From: Botryosphaeria dothidea
Lineage: Eukaryota > Ascomycota > Dothideomycetes > Botryosphaeriales > Botryosphaeriaceae
Direction of reading: 5' to 3'
DNA length: 64,000 nt
NCBI GenBank assembly: GCA_011503125.2
Contig: WWBZ02000040.1
Location: 2,914,001-2,978,000, forward strand
The position numbers were made by a program, and so were the translations under genes. The notes under the pieces were generated by a model, which saw only the letters and a program-made list of their open reading frames with translations, was not told the origin of the DNA and ran no database searches. Below are positions 11,221-23,651 of this stretch, in pieces. The first letter of the stretch is position 1. Every line of letters starts with the position of its first letter.

Positions 11221-12966
11221 TGAGGGCGGTGTGGTGTGCTTATAGCTCAGGACTCTTGCAGGACCCGTCGTATCGGTCGAGCAGCGGCACTTCGTGTCGC
11301 GTGCACCACAATAAAAAAAGTACAACACGCTGAGGAACGGGCTGTGAAGTGGCAAGGGGCAAGGCTTGCTGGGCAACAGGTCTTTACGGCTGGCCTCAAG
11401 GGCAGGTCGGACGTGGTACAAAGAGAGATAGGGAAGATAGGCGTCCGCTTCTGGCACCGGCTAGTGGCGATAACAAACAGAACCCCTGTGGCTAGAAGTT
11501 AGTGAGATTGCCAGAGCACCAGCGCGACAGCCCGCCAGCCACGCCCATTGCTGGGACCGTTCCAGCTACCACGGCTGTCACTGCTGTTGTTGAAAGAATC
11601 AACTCACGGGTGCTGCGTCAAGGGCGCTCAAAGGCGCGATATCGCGATGGGCTGGATGCGCGGTGATCCGCAGGCCCACTGAGGGGGAGCGTGCGCGCGG
11701 CTAGAAGCGGGTATGTACTTCGAAGTGCGAGGTGCCACGGCCAGCACGGTGCGAGGGCGGCGAAGAGGCGGTGGTGGCTGCTGAGTGAGGGCTTGACAGA
11801 GCTGGGAATCCGCAGGTGCAACGGAGGGCGGCAGGCGTCTAATATGTATATGACTCTAAGCGGCCGGTCAAGCTAGGGCGTCCGTCCGGAACAAAGGTCG
11901 AGACGTGCGATATTCACCATCGCGCTCGTCATCCGCTTCAAGCTCCACCCTCCCTCACTCCACAACAGGAACCCAGACAAGCCCGTTCCCCACATGCAGG
12001 CTTCACCGGAGGGCGCCAACCTCTGAAAACTCGTGTCGTCAAGGCCGCTGCCAGCGATGCACGGCGGTCATCCCGTCCCGCTGCCGTCGCCCCTGCTCGC
12101 CGGGCCACTCGCCTGCTTCAGACGCGCATGCCTTCGCGCCCGCTGCGAATCAGCGCCGTCTAGGCCCCTCGCAGCCTACCGGATCGTCGCCGCTGTTCTC
12201 TCCACGCCCGTTGCACACGCACACATGATAGGACACCATCCCAACGTGCTGTGATTCCACTGTGCGTGCACCGTGCTCGGCACAAAGCCACGGGTGTTTG
12301 CTCGTGTCTAGAACCATCGCTGCTCCACAACCTTGTGTGGGAAGGCAGTTTACCCGATCAAACCAGTAGGCTCCCAAGTTCGCAGAGCAAGCTTCACGCA
12401 AACAGGCATTGTTGGTGTGGGTACGCCAGAAAGCCATCCTCGATCTCCAAGTTTCACCGTGTCAGGGATGAAGCGCTGTCCGAACCTGACCGGTTGCTGC
12501 GGGGTATTCCGTGCTGCGTTTTCAAGGAACACACAACCTTTTCGAACCGTGGTGTCCGGGAATTCTGTTGCCTGCAGCAACTGAGTATTCATGTGCAGCC
12601 ACCTGATAACTGACCCGGCCCGACTCGAAATTTCTTCAAAGCCCACGGACTGGCCACCGGTAACACGTGCTGGTGACTGCTCCAACACGTGCTTGCGAAG
12701 GCTCGTACGGCTGGTTCTTCGTACGTCAACTTCCAGCTTTGCTAACGGCAACTACTATTTTGTGGACCGCCTTCGGCCCCGCGGGAATGCCACAAGCGCC
12801 TTGATCCGAGCACCTTGGTAAAATTCGTTGTCCTGGCGGACCCTGCGTCTATTTTTTCCTGCCAGGCCCGCTTTCTAGACGCTGTGCCCGGACCCGCTTC
12901 CGGCGACCGGAACAATCCTCTTACGACACTCGCAAGGTACCAGCGCGCCGAACACAGGCCAGGCTA
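11221..12966. other. 1.7-kb GC-rich region without a supported gene
   Basis: It lies upstream of the ECL1-like gene and downstream of the EFM3-type gene's stop. ORFs up to 133 codons exist on both strands but carry no recognisable motif. A long promoter or untranslated leader for the ECL1-like gene is the simplest reading. Confidence 0.4.
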
Positions 12967-14523
12967 TCATTGGACCGCGAATGGATCGGAATCGCCAATT
13001 TTGGACACTTGGACGATCCGAATAGGGGTCGACGTTGGGTAGAATGGTCCATTCTGGTCGTCGACGTGAGGCGGTGCAAAATCGATGTCTTGAAGACTCA
13101 GCTTGTTCCGACCTGAAACGGTCGTCAGCCAACTATCCGGGGGACACCAAGAGGCCGTGGCTTTTGATAGGTGGCTGGTGCAGGGAAGACGTACCACAAG
13201 CCACTTCAAATGCCTCAAACGTCTTCTCATTACGAATTGTGGCGGCGATCAAGATTTGCAGCGATGGCTGATGCTGGAACAAGTCAGCAAGTGTGAACAC
13301 GAGTACCGGGATGACGGATGTGTCGTAAGTCTACGTATGCAGCCGTTAGTAATGTGCTCTCCCAACCATGAGTCTGGCTTCAACTTACGACGTCCGCCCC
13401 GAGAACCACGTCATATTGATCGTTGGAGCCTTCCTCGTAGTAAAGGCTGTCTTTTAGGGCCCAGCTCCAGCCCCATCTCAGGACAATAGACTCTGTGTTG
13501 CTCCGTGCATCAAGTCCATTGAGGAACAGGTTCGTCTTGATGCTATCGACGACGCCTTCATCCCCATCCGTTGCAGTGGCCTTGGCAGCTTGCAGGTGCT
13601 TGGAGCAAAGAATCGAGAGCAGACCGGTGCCTGCCCCCAGTTCGAGCACTCTCTTGCCCTGGGTCCACTTTCTGCCAGTTCCGCTTGCCAAGTAGGTGCC
13701 GAGATGCAACGCGGCCTCCCAGGTGCGTAGGCCCGTCGTCCCAGACGATGAGATGACCGAACGAGACTCAAGTAGAGTGACCGCACGGTCATTGCCGAAG
13801 TTGTAGGTCACGTACGATTTGGTCTGCGCCGATGCAGACTCAGAGGGAAGGTTGGAGCCTAGAAGCATGGACAACGAAGACATGAGATCGTCTGATAGTT
13901 CCTACATGGCCGGCAGAACCCATGAATTAGTACGTTCAGAGAAGACGATTCCGCCACGAAAAGAACAAGTGTCTACAGAATGCGCCGCGCATCGCGAAGT
14001 GAGGAATGCATGTAAGTGTACAAGGCAAAGTAACGGCTCACTCCATGCTGCTCGCACGTCGACCCAGATTCGTACGTTCGCGCTAGTGTTTCTGGAATGC
14101 GAACAGATCATAGTACTATTCCTGTCGAATGACTTTTTGTCTTGCAATAATAGAAAGAAAAGGGGCATTGTTGTGTCCCAGTGCATCTCGCTTCGCGATG
14201 CGCAGCCCAACAAAAAAAAGTCATAAGAGGAATTGATGATGCGAAAATAAAGGGGACGAGATTATGCGTACATCCTCCTCAGGATCATCGATGGCATTCT
14301 CGATGACAGACACAAGCTGCTTGAGCACGCGCACTTGGTACCTCTCCGGGGGCGGATATTGAATTGAGTCCCTGTCGAACATTTCCTCAAAGAGCCATGC
14401 TTGGGCCTCAGGCCTCTTTAGGAGTTGCGCCTCAGGCCAGCGCATCTGCGCTGGATCTGAGAGTTGGAAGTATTGTGCACGGAAGATGTGCAGTGCCTGC
14501 ATTTCATTTGGCGAGGCTTTCAT
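12967..14523 (-). CDS. EFM3: EFM3/FAM86-type protein-lysine methyltransferase, 348 aa
   Basis: Four exons: 14523-14272, 13901-13389, 13330-13195 and 13112-12967. The introns are 370, 58 and 82 bp, and all phases close. The N-terminal exon carries the FAM86-like segment with RWPEAQLLKRPEAQAWLFE. Exon 2 has TTGLRTWEAALHLG (residues 139-152) followed by SAM-binding motif I, VLELGAGTG (169-177), then VVLGADV, and later RNEKTFEAF. The end, TPIRIVQVSKIGD, is typical of the family. In yeast the orthologue methylates a lysine of elongation factor 2. It shares a divergent promoter with ribosomal protein eS24. The first intron is unusually long for this window, so an extra small exon inside it cannot be excluded. 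Confidence 0.85.
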
Positions 14524-14875
14524 GGCAGCGGTTCTGCTATGCGGGGTGAATGTTCGCAGCAGCAGATGCAAGTGCAGTGTTTGATGTTCGTGCGGTGCGG
14601 CGGCGGCAACCACCTAGCGTTTAGCGAGTCTTGGCACGACACCGCACACGACAATGGGCAGTTTTGCTCTTTTGCGAATCTTCGCATCACCGACGACGAC
14701 CGGCAACTTGCTGCGACAACCCACACACATCCCCAGGATCACGCCGCAGGACCTTTGAGCCCCTCTCAGTACGTTGCACCGCGCGCCCTGCTCTTTTTTT
14801 TTCCTGCGTCGTCTGTTAGAGCGCCGGTCTGACTCCAGCACAGCCCGTCCCGGTCCCTACGATCCTCTCGTCAAG
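14524..14875. promoter_or_regulatory. 352-bp divergent promoter between EFM3-type gene and eS24
   Basis: The only space between the two opposite start codons. Near the eS24 side lies a pyrimidine-rich stretch (about 14786-14812, with a run of T), a common feature just upstream of fungal ribosomal-protein genes. Confidence 0.55.
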
Positions 14876-15423
14876 ATGGCCGACTCGCAAGTTACTCTGC
14901 GCACGCGCAAGTTCATCCGCAACCCTCTCCTTGGCCGCAAGCAGATGGTTGTGTAAGTTTCCGATGCATACCGATCGAGCGCCACAATACGTCTAACAAC
15001 GTCCTCCAGGGATGTCCTCCACCCCAACCGCCCCAACGTCTCCAAGGATGAGCTCCGCGACAAGTTGGCTCAGCTCTACAAGGCCAACAAGGACCAGGTC
15101 AACTGCTTCGGCTTCAGGACCCAGTACGGTGGTGGCAAGAGCACCGGCTTCGCTCTCATCTACGACTCCAACGAGGCGATGAAGAAGTTCGAGCCTCACT
15201 ACAGACTGGTCCGCGTTGGCATGGCCAGCAAGATTGAGAAGGCCAGCAGGCAGCAGCGTACGTACAATTGGTTTCTTCGGACGAGCGGAGGCTGCCGCCT
15301 TGGATGGATTTTGGAAGAACATGTACTGACGGATATCTGCGAACAGGCAAGCAGCGCAAGAACAGGTCCAAGGAGTTCCGGGGCACTGCCAAGAACAAGG
15401 GTGGCAAGAAGGACAAGAAATAA
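14876..15423 (+). CDS. RPS24: 40S ribosomal protein eS24 (S24), 133 aa
   Basis: Three exons: 14876-14952, 15010-15257 and 15347-15423, with introns of 57 and 89 bp. The product opens [20 protein letters not shown] and continues through the conserved core [10 protein letters not shown] and [20 protein letters not shown], ending in a Lys-rich tail. This is a full-length small-subunit protein of usual size. The early intron, which interrupts the codon for V26, is typical of fungal ribosomal-protein genes. It is transcribed away from the EFM3-type gene. Confidence 0.97.
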
Positions 15424-16719
15424 GCGGATCGCGGTTGACGGGGTCGTGGGCGAAAACGGATCATTTGCATCACGGTCATGGCGGGATGATGGCTGGCAGA
15501 GGTTTCGTGTACATGATTGCACGTTCAATCCTCATGCAGCTTGGGAAAAAACTAGGCGCTTGCTCTGTCTGTAGACCCGACATGGCATAGCATACCAATG
15601 GAATCTCATTCACGGTTACGATCCGAAGCCCGCCTCTTTATATCGTCTACAAAATACGCGGGTTTACCACGTCGAACCTGCAATGATTCGGAAAGCACGG
15701 AACCGGAGGACAACAAAATATCAACGTTTGGCGGTCGGAATATTGGATTAGACTTGTTTGCTTGAACTGTGGTGTCACTCTGCTTCTTGATGTCGTAAAA
15801 GATTACGTCGCTCACGATTTTCAGCATACTACAACACCTTGTGCTCAGCCTGGGGTCTTCTGACTTGATAACTGCGAATACCATGTTCCAACTCTTCATC
15901 TACTGCTTCCGTTTGCAACTTGCTTTTTGATAATCGCTTGAGTGACAAAACCAGGGTCTGCGCACACGCGTGCAGTGCCTACATCAACTTGTCCAAATTC
16001 TCGATTTTGAATTTTTCCCGTCGAAGATACTATCATCGTTGACTTGTTTTCTTGCAACGTATGGTACCAACCTACTTGGAATGACTGCCAAAGGTACCAT
16101 TATACTGCAATTGCTGATCGGGCCTTGAGATAATTTACTCACAGACCCGCAAAACCCATGAGCAGGGTTGTGAATGGATGACTGCTATTGTCAGCATAGC
16201 TATAGTTGTGAGAATGTAACTCAGAATCGGAAGTCTGGATTCGAGAAGCCAGAGCTTAGTGAAGTCAATCCCTGCAGGCACTCTGAGTGTTGTTAGGGTA
16301 GATAGCGGCCACCAAGCACCTACCACAGCGTCAAAGCTTCAAGGTACCGCAGGCAGCCGGCAAACGGCACATCGCGTAAATTGAAGACCCCAAGTGTAAT
16401 AATTGCGAAAGCTGACACCAGTTTCTTCGTTCTGTTGCGCTTGATAAGAAAATCGGCCAGGGTTTTCAGGAACCAGTTCGGATTTCAGTTGCGGGCGGGC
16501 ACAGCGCTAAAGCGAGCTGGGCACCCACCACCGGCAAAGACGTCACCTTCAGCCCCATTCCCAAGGCTCGCTGGACCTCGCAGCTCTGCAGATCGCGCAC
16601 TACTCTCTCCACAACCAGCCTCCACCGCACCCTCGCGCCCAGACTGAGCCTCACATTTTGTCGCGCCCAACAACTCCAACAAGCACTCTCTGTCGCTCGG
16701 CGCCGCGCAGCACTTCACC
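15424..16719. other. Intergenic, no gene supported
   Basis: Between two plus-strand genes. The part from 15600 to 16400 is relatively AT-rich, with minus-strand ORFs of 97 and 63 codons that lack family motifs. The last 200 bp are C-rich and probably the promoter/leader of the sorting nexin gene. Confidence 0.45.
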
Positions 16720-18887
16720 ATGTGGGACGATGAGGATAACAACCCATACGGCTCATTCGAGCGCCATGATTCCTCACCTTCGCAGATCGGCCATTTCGGC
16801 TCCCCCGGCGGGTGTATGCCTTCCATTTCCCAGTAGTAGACATCTATGCCTTTCGCTCTGACACAGACTCTCTAGTTCGTCCGATGACCCCGCCGTCCGA
16901 GGCGTCGTCCCCGCCTTTCGGCTCGCCAGAGTACATCACCCACCGGAGAGACCTTAGCGACGTCGAGTACGACGACGAGCCGCAACAGCCTCAGCGCATA
17001 GAACCCAAGAAGGGTGGCTACGATAGTCGTATCGAACAGATTCTCTACGAGAACCCGGAGTTACCCATTCTCATCACCGATGCCGGCAAGAGCGCGGAAG
17101 GCGGGGGCAAGTACATTGTCTACACCATCCGCACTGGGGTTTGTGCGCTTAATTCCGTGCCCTTTCGCAAGACACTGAGACGATCATTTAGGATCTTGAA
17201 GTGCGCCGGAGGTATTCTGAGTTCGCGTCTCTGCGCAACACGCTCGTCAACCTTCACCCAACACTTATCATCCCCCCGATTCCGGAAAAGCATACCACCG
17301 CCGACTATGTCGCTAAGCCAATGAAGGCGAAGGAGGATGTCGGCATTATTGAATTGCGCAAACGCATGCTGGCAGTCTTCCTCAACCGGTGTAGAAGAAT
17401 GCAGGAAGTCCGCGAAGATGGCGTTTGGTGGAGGTTCCTGGACCCCAACGTCAGCTGGGTATGCAACACAACACCAAAACCTGCATTTTCACGGCTTTCT
17501 ATACTGACTAAAAACAGAGCGAGGTCCTTCACTCTCACCCAGTCGCGTCCCTTCCGTCCCACAGGCTCAAGGCGCCTCCGCTCGATGCTGCAAACCCCAC
17601 TCCAGGCCACAACTATTTACCTATTCCATCAATGTCTGCTAGGCTCAAGTCGAGCGCTCAAACCACGACCGGTACGCCTACTTCACCGCCTCAACATCAG
17701 GCCCAGCCTTCTACTGCATCGCACAGTATACCCGGACCGCAAGTCTTCGGCCGTTTTCCTCCTACATCCCAGAACCTGTCCGAGGAAGAGCTTGACCCAT
17801 ATTTTGTAAACTTCGAGGCATCGTCGAAGGAGCTAGAGCATTTGTTGCAGGGTAGCATGGAAAAAGTTAACCGCCGAACGCTTGCTCATCTGAACAGTTG
17901 GGGGGATGATATGGCGGAATTGGGTGCCCGTTACAATGCTTTCGCTTTGAACGAACAATCTCGTACTCTATCACAAGCTATTGAGAAGATGGGACAGGCT
18001 GTCGACTCTACATACATTCAGACGGCCGAGCTGTCATCTGCTTTGAGTGCGGGTTTCGCGGAGCCGATGCGAGAGAGTGCTCAGTTTGCTGGAATTGTAC
18101 GGGACGTTTTGCGGTACCGCATCCTCAAGCGCGTACAGGAAGAGATGGCAAGGGACGAACTGGATAGGAAGAGGCACTTGCTCCAGTCGCTGGAGCAGAG
18201 CGAGGCCGAAGCAAAGAGGATAGAGCAGTACCTCAACCAGACCGGGGCCCCGCCGCCGAGAAGATCCAATTCGACCGCATCTCAGCGAAGCAACAGCGAC
18301 CCTCCGAGACCTGAAGAGGATGCGGCATCCATTGACTCGGACTTTCCGCCCACCCACGGAGAATCGCACCCGCCACCTTCAGCAGCACAAGGCCAGCCTC
18401 AGCGATCCGAGCCGTCATCACCTGTGCACAAGAAGACTGCGAGTGGAAACTTTGTGACGTCGAAGATCTTTGGCAGAGTCAGTCATGCCTTCCAGGGCAT
18501 CGTGGATGTTGATCCGGAAAGGACGCGAAGGGATCAGATTGGCAAGACGAGAGAGAGCATATCTCAGGTAATGACGATCACCGAATATTTTAATCTACTG
18601 CTGCTAACATGAGTGTAGCTTGAACAAGCTTTGGGTGTTGCGGACAAGGACGTTAAGGATGCAAGCGTGGGAGTGCTGAAGGATCTGAAAAGATTCCAGT
18701 GTGAAAAAGAAGAAGACCTCAGGCGATACATGGTGAGTGCTCCTGTGTGACGTACGATCAGTGTCCGTACTAATCTATCCAGATTGCTTTCGCCAAGTGT
18801 CATATCGAGTGGGCAAAGAGGAACCAAGCTTCGTGGGAAGAGGCAAAGGCGGAGATTCAGAATATTCAGGCGGCTCCTCAGGAGTGA
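16720..18887 (+). CDS. SNX41: Sorting nexin SNX41-like (PX-BAR), 630 aa
   Basis: Six exons: 16720-16813, 16876-17138, 17192-17458, 17518-18567, 18619-18732 and 18783-18887. It starts MWDDEDNNPYGSF, a typical opening of filamentous-fungal Snx41. A PX domain covers roughly residues 75-210, with the phosphoinositide-contact motif RRRYSEF at 124-130 and IIPPIPEKH downstream. The second half is a helical BAR-like region rich in Glu/Gln/Lys, interrupted by a Ser/Pro linker. Snx41 works with Snx4 in endosome-to-Golgi recycling and, like its close relative Atg20, in selective autophagy. The two are similar, so Atg20 is the main alternative. The junction of the first intron is the least certain. Confidence 0.85.
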
Positions 18888-19072
18888 TAAGGAACGATAC
18901 CAGCTTTTGATTCTATCGAATGGGGGCGTTGTTGTACGGTACAGAAGTAGAACGTAATGGGTAATGCCATAGGACATTCGCTAAGATAGGGCGATACTTG
19001 TACTGCTTAAAAAAGGGTGATCATGCTAGCACTCGAAACTCTCGATTAGTCTCTTCCATCGCCATGTGCTAA

Positions 19073-20805
19073 CTAAGCCTGTCCGCCAACTTCCTGCGCT
19101 GAGACCTGCTGACCAGCTTTCTTGTCTCTGCTCTGCTGCTGCTCCTGCGGCTGACCTTCAACCGACAAATCGACTGTGCCATAGGGCGTGCCCCTCTGAC
19201 GAGGAGGGCTTTCAATGCCTTCGCCGGAGAGTGGCGTGTCTTGCGGATCTTGGTCATCACTCGTGAGCAGAGCCTGGTTCCTCTCACGCTTCTCGTCAAT
19301 GCGTCGGCGCCAAGGCTTGTAAAGCAGGACGCTGAGGGCACCGAAGACAATGAAGGAGCCGCAGATGGCGCCACCTATAGGTTCGGGTCAGGAACTTTAA
19401 CGCTGACCAAGAGCAAAAAGTAGAAGAGTAGGATCATGACAACTCACCAATAATCTCATAGTTGTCGCCCGCCTTCTCGACGCCATCCCAGAACCTGCCG
19501 GTCGGCTCGGCGACGTTGAGCACGAGGGTGAGCAGCTGGATGACGCCGATGACGAGGGCGACGACGACGGTGATGACGGTCAGCACGATGCTGTAGTAGA
19601 GGATGGCGATGCGGTCGCGTGCCAGCGCGGTGGACGTGTACAGCGACATCATCAGCGCGCCGTCGGCCGTATCGAGCAGGCACATGCCCGCCGTGAAGAG
19701 CACGGGGAAGATCAGGATCAGCCAGATCGAGGTGCCCCGCGCCGCTTGGATGGATGAGATGCCGAGCAGCGCGATTTCGGAGGATGTGTCGAAGCCGAGG
19801 CCGAAGAGGATGCCGAGGGGGTACATTTTCCAGGGGCTGTGGGGAAGGGGGGAGAGCGTGTTAATATTGATGAGAGATCTTCTTTTCTTTGTCCGCTCCG
19901 CCGGCTTCGCTTACCGGTCAATCATTTTGAACATGCCCTTGAATACGTTGAACAGGCACCCGGCGCCATGGATCTTGAAGCCATCCTCTTGCTCGTCACT
20001 GGGGTGGGTAGCGATCATCATGTTCAGCTGGCGTACCAGACGAGACAGGATGTAGATGTTCATGATGCCGAGCAGGATCAGGAAGGCGGCGGACACTGAT
20101 GTGCCGATAATGCCGCCCACGCGGGAGAAGTTGTCGAATTTATCAGAAACAGCGGAGGCAGTGCCGGCAACGACGATGGAGGTGACTATGACAATGCTGG
20201 GGAGGATGTTAAAACCTTGGCTTTTTCGTAGGGAAGATGGACTTGCGTCGAGTGGCCCAGAGAAAAGAACATGCCGACTGTGACCGGCTTCTGGCCAGAG
20301 GCAATAAGACGGCGGGTCATGAGATCTATGGCCTGGTGTGGGTGTAGATTAGTATAGGATTGATTATATGTTATCGGTTTGGTGAGTAGACTGACTGAAA
20401 TATGGTCCGCGTCCAGGGCATGGCGAAGTCCGAGGGTGTACGAGAGAATGGCCGTGGAGATGAGGGCGCTGAATAAATGTCAGGTACTAGTTTCCTTGAG
20501 TTCCAAGAAATTTTGAGAGCTACGAACGGATGGAAGTGCTGCGAGATGAGAAGGTTAGGTCATGGCCGTTTGCTTTAATTGCTGATGCAGCTTACAAGGA
20601 CTATACCAACGGCTACCCAGACGACAGCGTTGGCAAGGGCGACCAAAAAGATCACAGCGATTGCAGAAAATGGCAGCCTCCGTAAATACGGTACACGGCC
20701 ATGGTACATTTCAGCCTTCTTTGAAACATTTCCCAGGAAGGTAACCTTGTCGTCGGCGGCGATGGAGTCACCCGCGGCGGGGTAATGCTGCAGTGGCTCA
20801 GCCAT
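19073..20805 (-). CDS. High-affinity nickel/cobalt permease (NiCoT/HoxN family), 450 aa
   Basis: Seven exons: 20805-20596, 20538-20528, 20468-20396, 20332-20247, 20196-19915, 19836-19448 and 19374-19073. Family signatures are plain: [10 protein letters not shown] (residues 89-98), SLGHST, and GLGFDTSSE (233-241). Several hydrophobic membrane segments follow, and a hydrophilic Gln-rich C-terminal tail of about 85 residues extends past the last one. The protein should carry Ni2+ or Co2+ across a membrane; in fungi nickel mainly serves urease. Exon 2 is only 11 nt. Intron 4 has a GC donor (AC|GCAAGT) instead of GT. Both are needed to keep the family alignment and frame. The frame's GTG three bases earlier is not used; the ATG at 20805 is. 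Confidence 0.88.
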
Positions 20806-21115
20806 CACGTCCGGCGGAAGCGAGAGTTTGGGAGACGAAGCGAAGCAGCGGACGCGGTGATAGAAAAACGAGGTGAGGAACCAAGCCTTTCCAGCCGTGG
20901 ACTTGCCAGAGCTCGGCTGAGAGACTTGTCTTGGCCGTTACTGGCTGATCCGAGCCTGGTAAAACATGCGCATCACGGAGCTTGGGCCATGGTGGGGTAA
21001 GGAAGGCACTAACGCGCTCTTATCAGTCCGATCACGGGAACCGCAAAGTCATTAGCGAATGTCAAAGGCATCTTTCATTGGTGCTTTTGTATATCTTATG
21101 CTTTGAAGTGCATGC
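20806..21115. other. Short intergenic span
   Basis: 310 bp between two minus-strand genes: promoter of the nickel permease and 3' end of the ketoacyl synthase transcript. No further feature seen. Confidence 0.5.
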
Positions 21116-22720
21116 CTATGGCCATTTGCTAAAGCACAGGCTTGCATTTGTCCCCCCGAACCCGAACGAATTCGACAAAGCCACAGATATTTCCAGTTTC
21201 TGTGCCTCTTTCGGCACATAATTACAGTCAAATTCTTCCGGTGGGTCTCCGGGTGTATCCAAATTGAGCGTTGGAGGAAGAATTCCCTGTGAAAATTATC
21301 AGCAGAGAGGAAAGTTCTCCGCGGATGAGGACTTACATGGTGGAGAGCTAAAACGGTGAAAATTGCTTCGACGGACCCCGCCGCACCCAGAAGATGGCCT
21401 ATTGCTCCCTTCGTGCTGCTGATGTTGATATTTGCTGCCCTTTGGTGGCCTTGCTCTCCCAGTAGAAGAGTTTTGATGGCAATATTCTCGGCGGCATCGC
21501 CCAGCACTGTCGATGTCGCATGGGCATTGACGTAGTCAACCGCACTTGGGGGTAGCTTGGCATGCTTCAGGGCTCGTTTCATTGCCAGAAATGGTCCCTC
21601 ACCGTCCTCGCGAGGAGCAGTCATATGATGCGCATCTGACGAGAGACCGTAGCCTTTCAACTCCGCATATATTCTTGCACCTCGTGCCTTGGCGTGCTCC
21701 AGCTCCTTGTGATAAAAGAAAGATTAGTGAAAGGAATGACCACTGAGATAATGCTTGCTTACCTCGAGAACAAGCACACCGGCGCCCTCTCCAATGACAA
21801 AGCCGGCTCTTTTCTTGTCGAATGGTCTCGAGGCTAAATGTGGCGTCTCGTTCCAGTCTGTGGCCAAGCTCCTGGCGCGAGCGAAACCTGCAATCGCCAA
21901 AGGGTGAATGCATGATTCTGCGCCGCCAGCAATCATCACATCGGCATCTCCATATTCAATGAAGCGGGCAGCGTCTCCAATTGCGTGGGCACCAGTTGTA
22001 CAAGCAGTGGTTGCTGCATGGTTTGGTCCCTGCAGATGGTAAGCGAAGACTTTGAGCGGGATATAGGCGACGACAGACCTTTAATCCAAAGCGCATTGAA
22101 ATGTGCCCGGCGGCCAGATTGATTAACAGTCGAGGAACGAAGAGTGGCGAGACCTTCTTGTAGCCGCCTTTCTCGTACGCTATAGAAGTCTCGTAGACAT
22201 CGTCGAAACTTCCGATGCCGGATCCGATATAGACACCCTGCGGCATGTCAGCCACGCATGTCACGGTATAATTTAGGGGCACGAACCGTGGCTTCTAGGT
22301 CTTTCTCGGTCTTTGGGCGCCATGCAGCATCCTCAAGAGCTTCATGAGATGCTGCCATGGCATATTGAGCGAAAAGTGCCATTTTACGCTCATCCTACAT
22401 AGATCAGCAAAGGGCCTGATGCACTGGCCGACAGGTGCAGCTTACACCTGGTTTCAGCCATTCTTTCGCAGACCAACCGCCATCTTGCTTGGTACCGGAT
22501 GGAACTATGGCAGCGACTTGGCTCGGTAGCGCCGCAAACTGGGGACTGCGGTTCTTCACAGAGACAACGCCACAATGGCTGTCGAGGAGGCGCGACCACG
22601 TTCTGCGGATGCCTTGAATGCCGTTTGATCAGCTCGCAACAAAAGGCTGAGGGAAAATAAAGTCTTACCGACGCCCAATGGTGTCACCGCGCCTAGTCCG
22701 GTTATCACCACTCTTCGCAT
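21116..22720 (-). CDS. CEM1: Mitochondrial beta-ketoacyl-ACP synthase, 430 aa
   Basis: Seven exons: 22720-22669, 22612-22446, 22394-22287, 22237-22079, 22029-21763, 21705-21337 and 21286-21116; introns are 49-57 bp. It starts [18 protein letters not shown], the standard KAS-II N-terminus. The catalytic triad is complete: Cys172 in TTACTTGAH, His313 in NAHATST and His355 in [11 protein letters not shown]. The C-terminal [12 protein letters not shown] is present. Length fits a stand-alone type II enzyme, so this is the condensing enzyme of mitochondrial fatty-acid synthesis rather than part of cytosolic FAS. Yeast Cem1 is needed for lipoate supply and respiration. No long presequence precedes the first strand, so an upstream exon encoding one cannot be ruled out. 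Confidence 0.93.
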
Positions 22721-23651
22721 GGCATGGTTTTGATGGTTGGCTGATGTTAACGAAATGGGCAGGTTGACGCGGCGGAGAGCGCAAAAGGTCCCGAGGCGCG
22801 CTGACCACCGGCAACGACTTTAGGCACGTAGCGCTTCCCTGTCTCACAACTGTGCGCATCCTCAGTCGTTTCGACCAACATCCATGACCGCCATTTTCCC
22901 GATTCGCAGACTCGTCTCATTCTCATCTGCATACAACCTTCATCTGAGCCGTACTCTGCTCTTGAATTCGATGACAGCTTCACCATGCGTCACCGTCATA
23001 CTGGCCGCGGCTGGACATGCAGCACCCTTCGCTCTCCCGTACCGATTTTGGTGTGGCGGGGATGGGTGAGGCACTGATGCAATACTTCTTACTTCTTGCT
23101 ATCACTGGTAAGGCATCTGTGCCGTTGAAATGTAGCATTAAGGTATTTGTATCGGCTATTCGCATATCACAACCGAGCAGAACTATATTTCGATGGCTTC
23201 AAATTCCAAGCTCTGAACATGCATGATCCTTCATGTGCGCTTCTGTCCACTCCAGCATGGTTATTCACTTTTTTGTGCTCCCTCACTGCGGGCTTCGGTC
23301 TTGGCTTGACCGACTTGTGGATGCCATCAAGGTACTCATCCCGGTCTCTACTCGGCAGAACATTGACGGGAGGTACGATGATGCTCCTGGTAAAGGCCCC
23401 ACCATTCAAGCATGGTATTCACCCTATGTGCAAGCTTGCGTACCAATCCCTCCATTGGTCGAAACGTGTCAGAACTGGCGCTCTGTCCGTTGCGAGTCTT
23501 GTCTATGGACATCAAGGTGCTCACCCGTCGCCCTCTGACCTCACCCCCTCCAACTCGCACATTTAAAAGCTAGACCACATGGTACCTTTGATCCTCCTTA
23601 CCTCTCCATTGGCTACTCTTTGAAGCCTCATAATAATCTGCTGCCCACAAA
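22721..23651. other. Divergent intergenic region
   Basis: 930 bp between opposite start codons of the ketoacyl synthase and the FAD enzyme. A 139-codon plus-strand ORF (23147-23566) starts at TTG and shows no family motif, so I do not call it. A TTTAAAA element at about 23563-23569 lies 83 bp upstream of the ATG at 23652 and could be its core promoter. Confidence 0.45.

Noticed and set aside
23147..23566. 139-codon plus-strand ORF between the ketoacyl synthase and FAD enzyme genes
   Set aside because: Begins at TTG and shows no family motif; it sits in a divergent promoter region.
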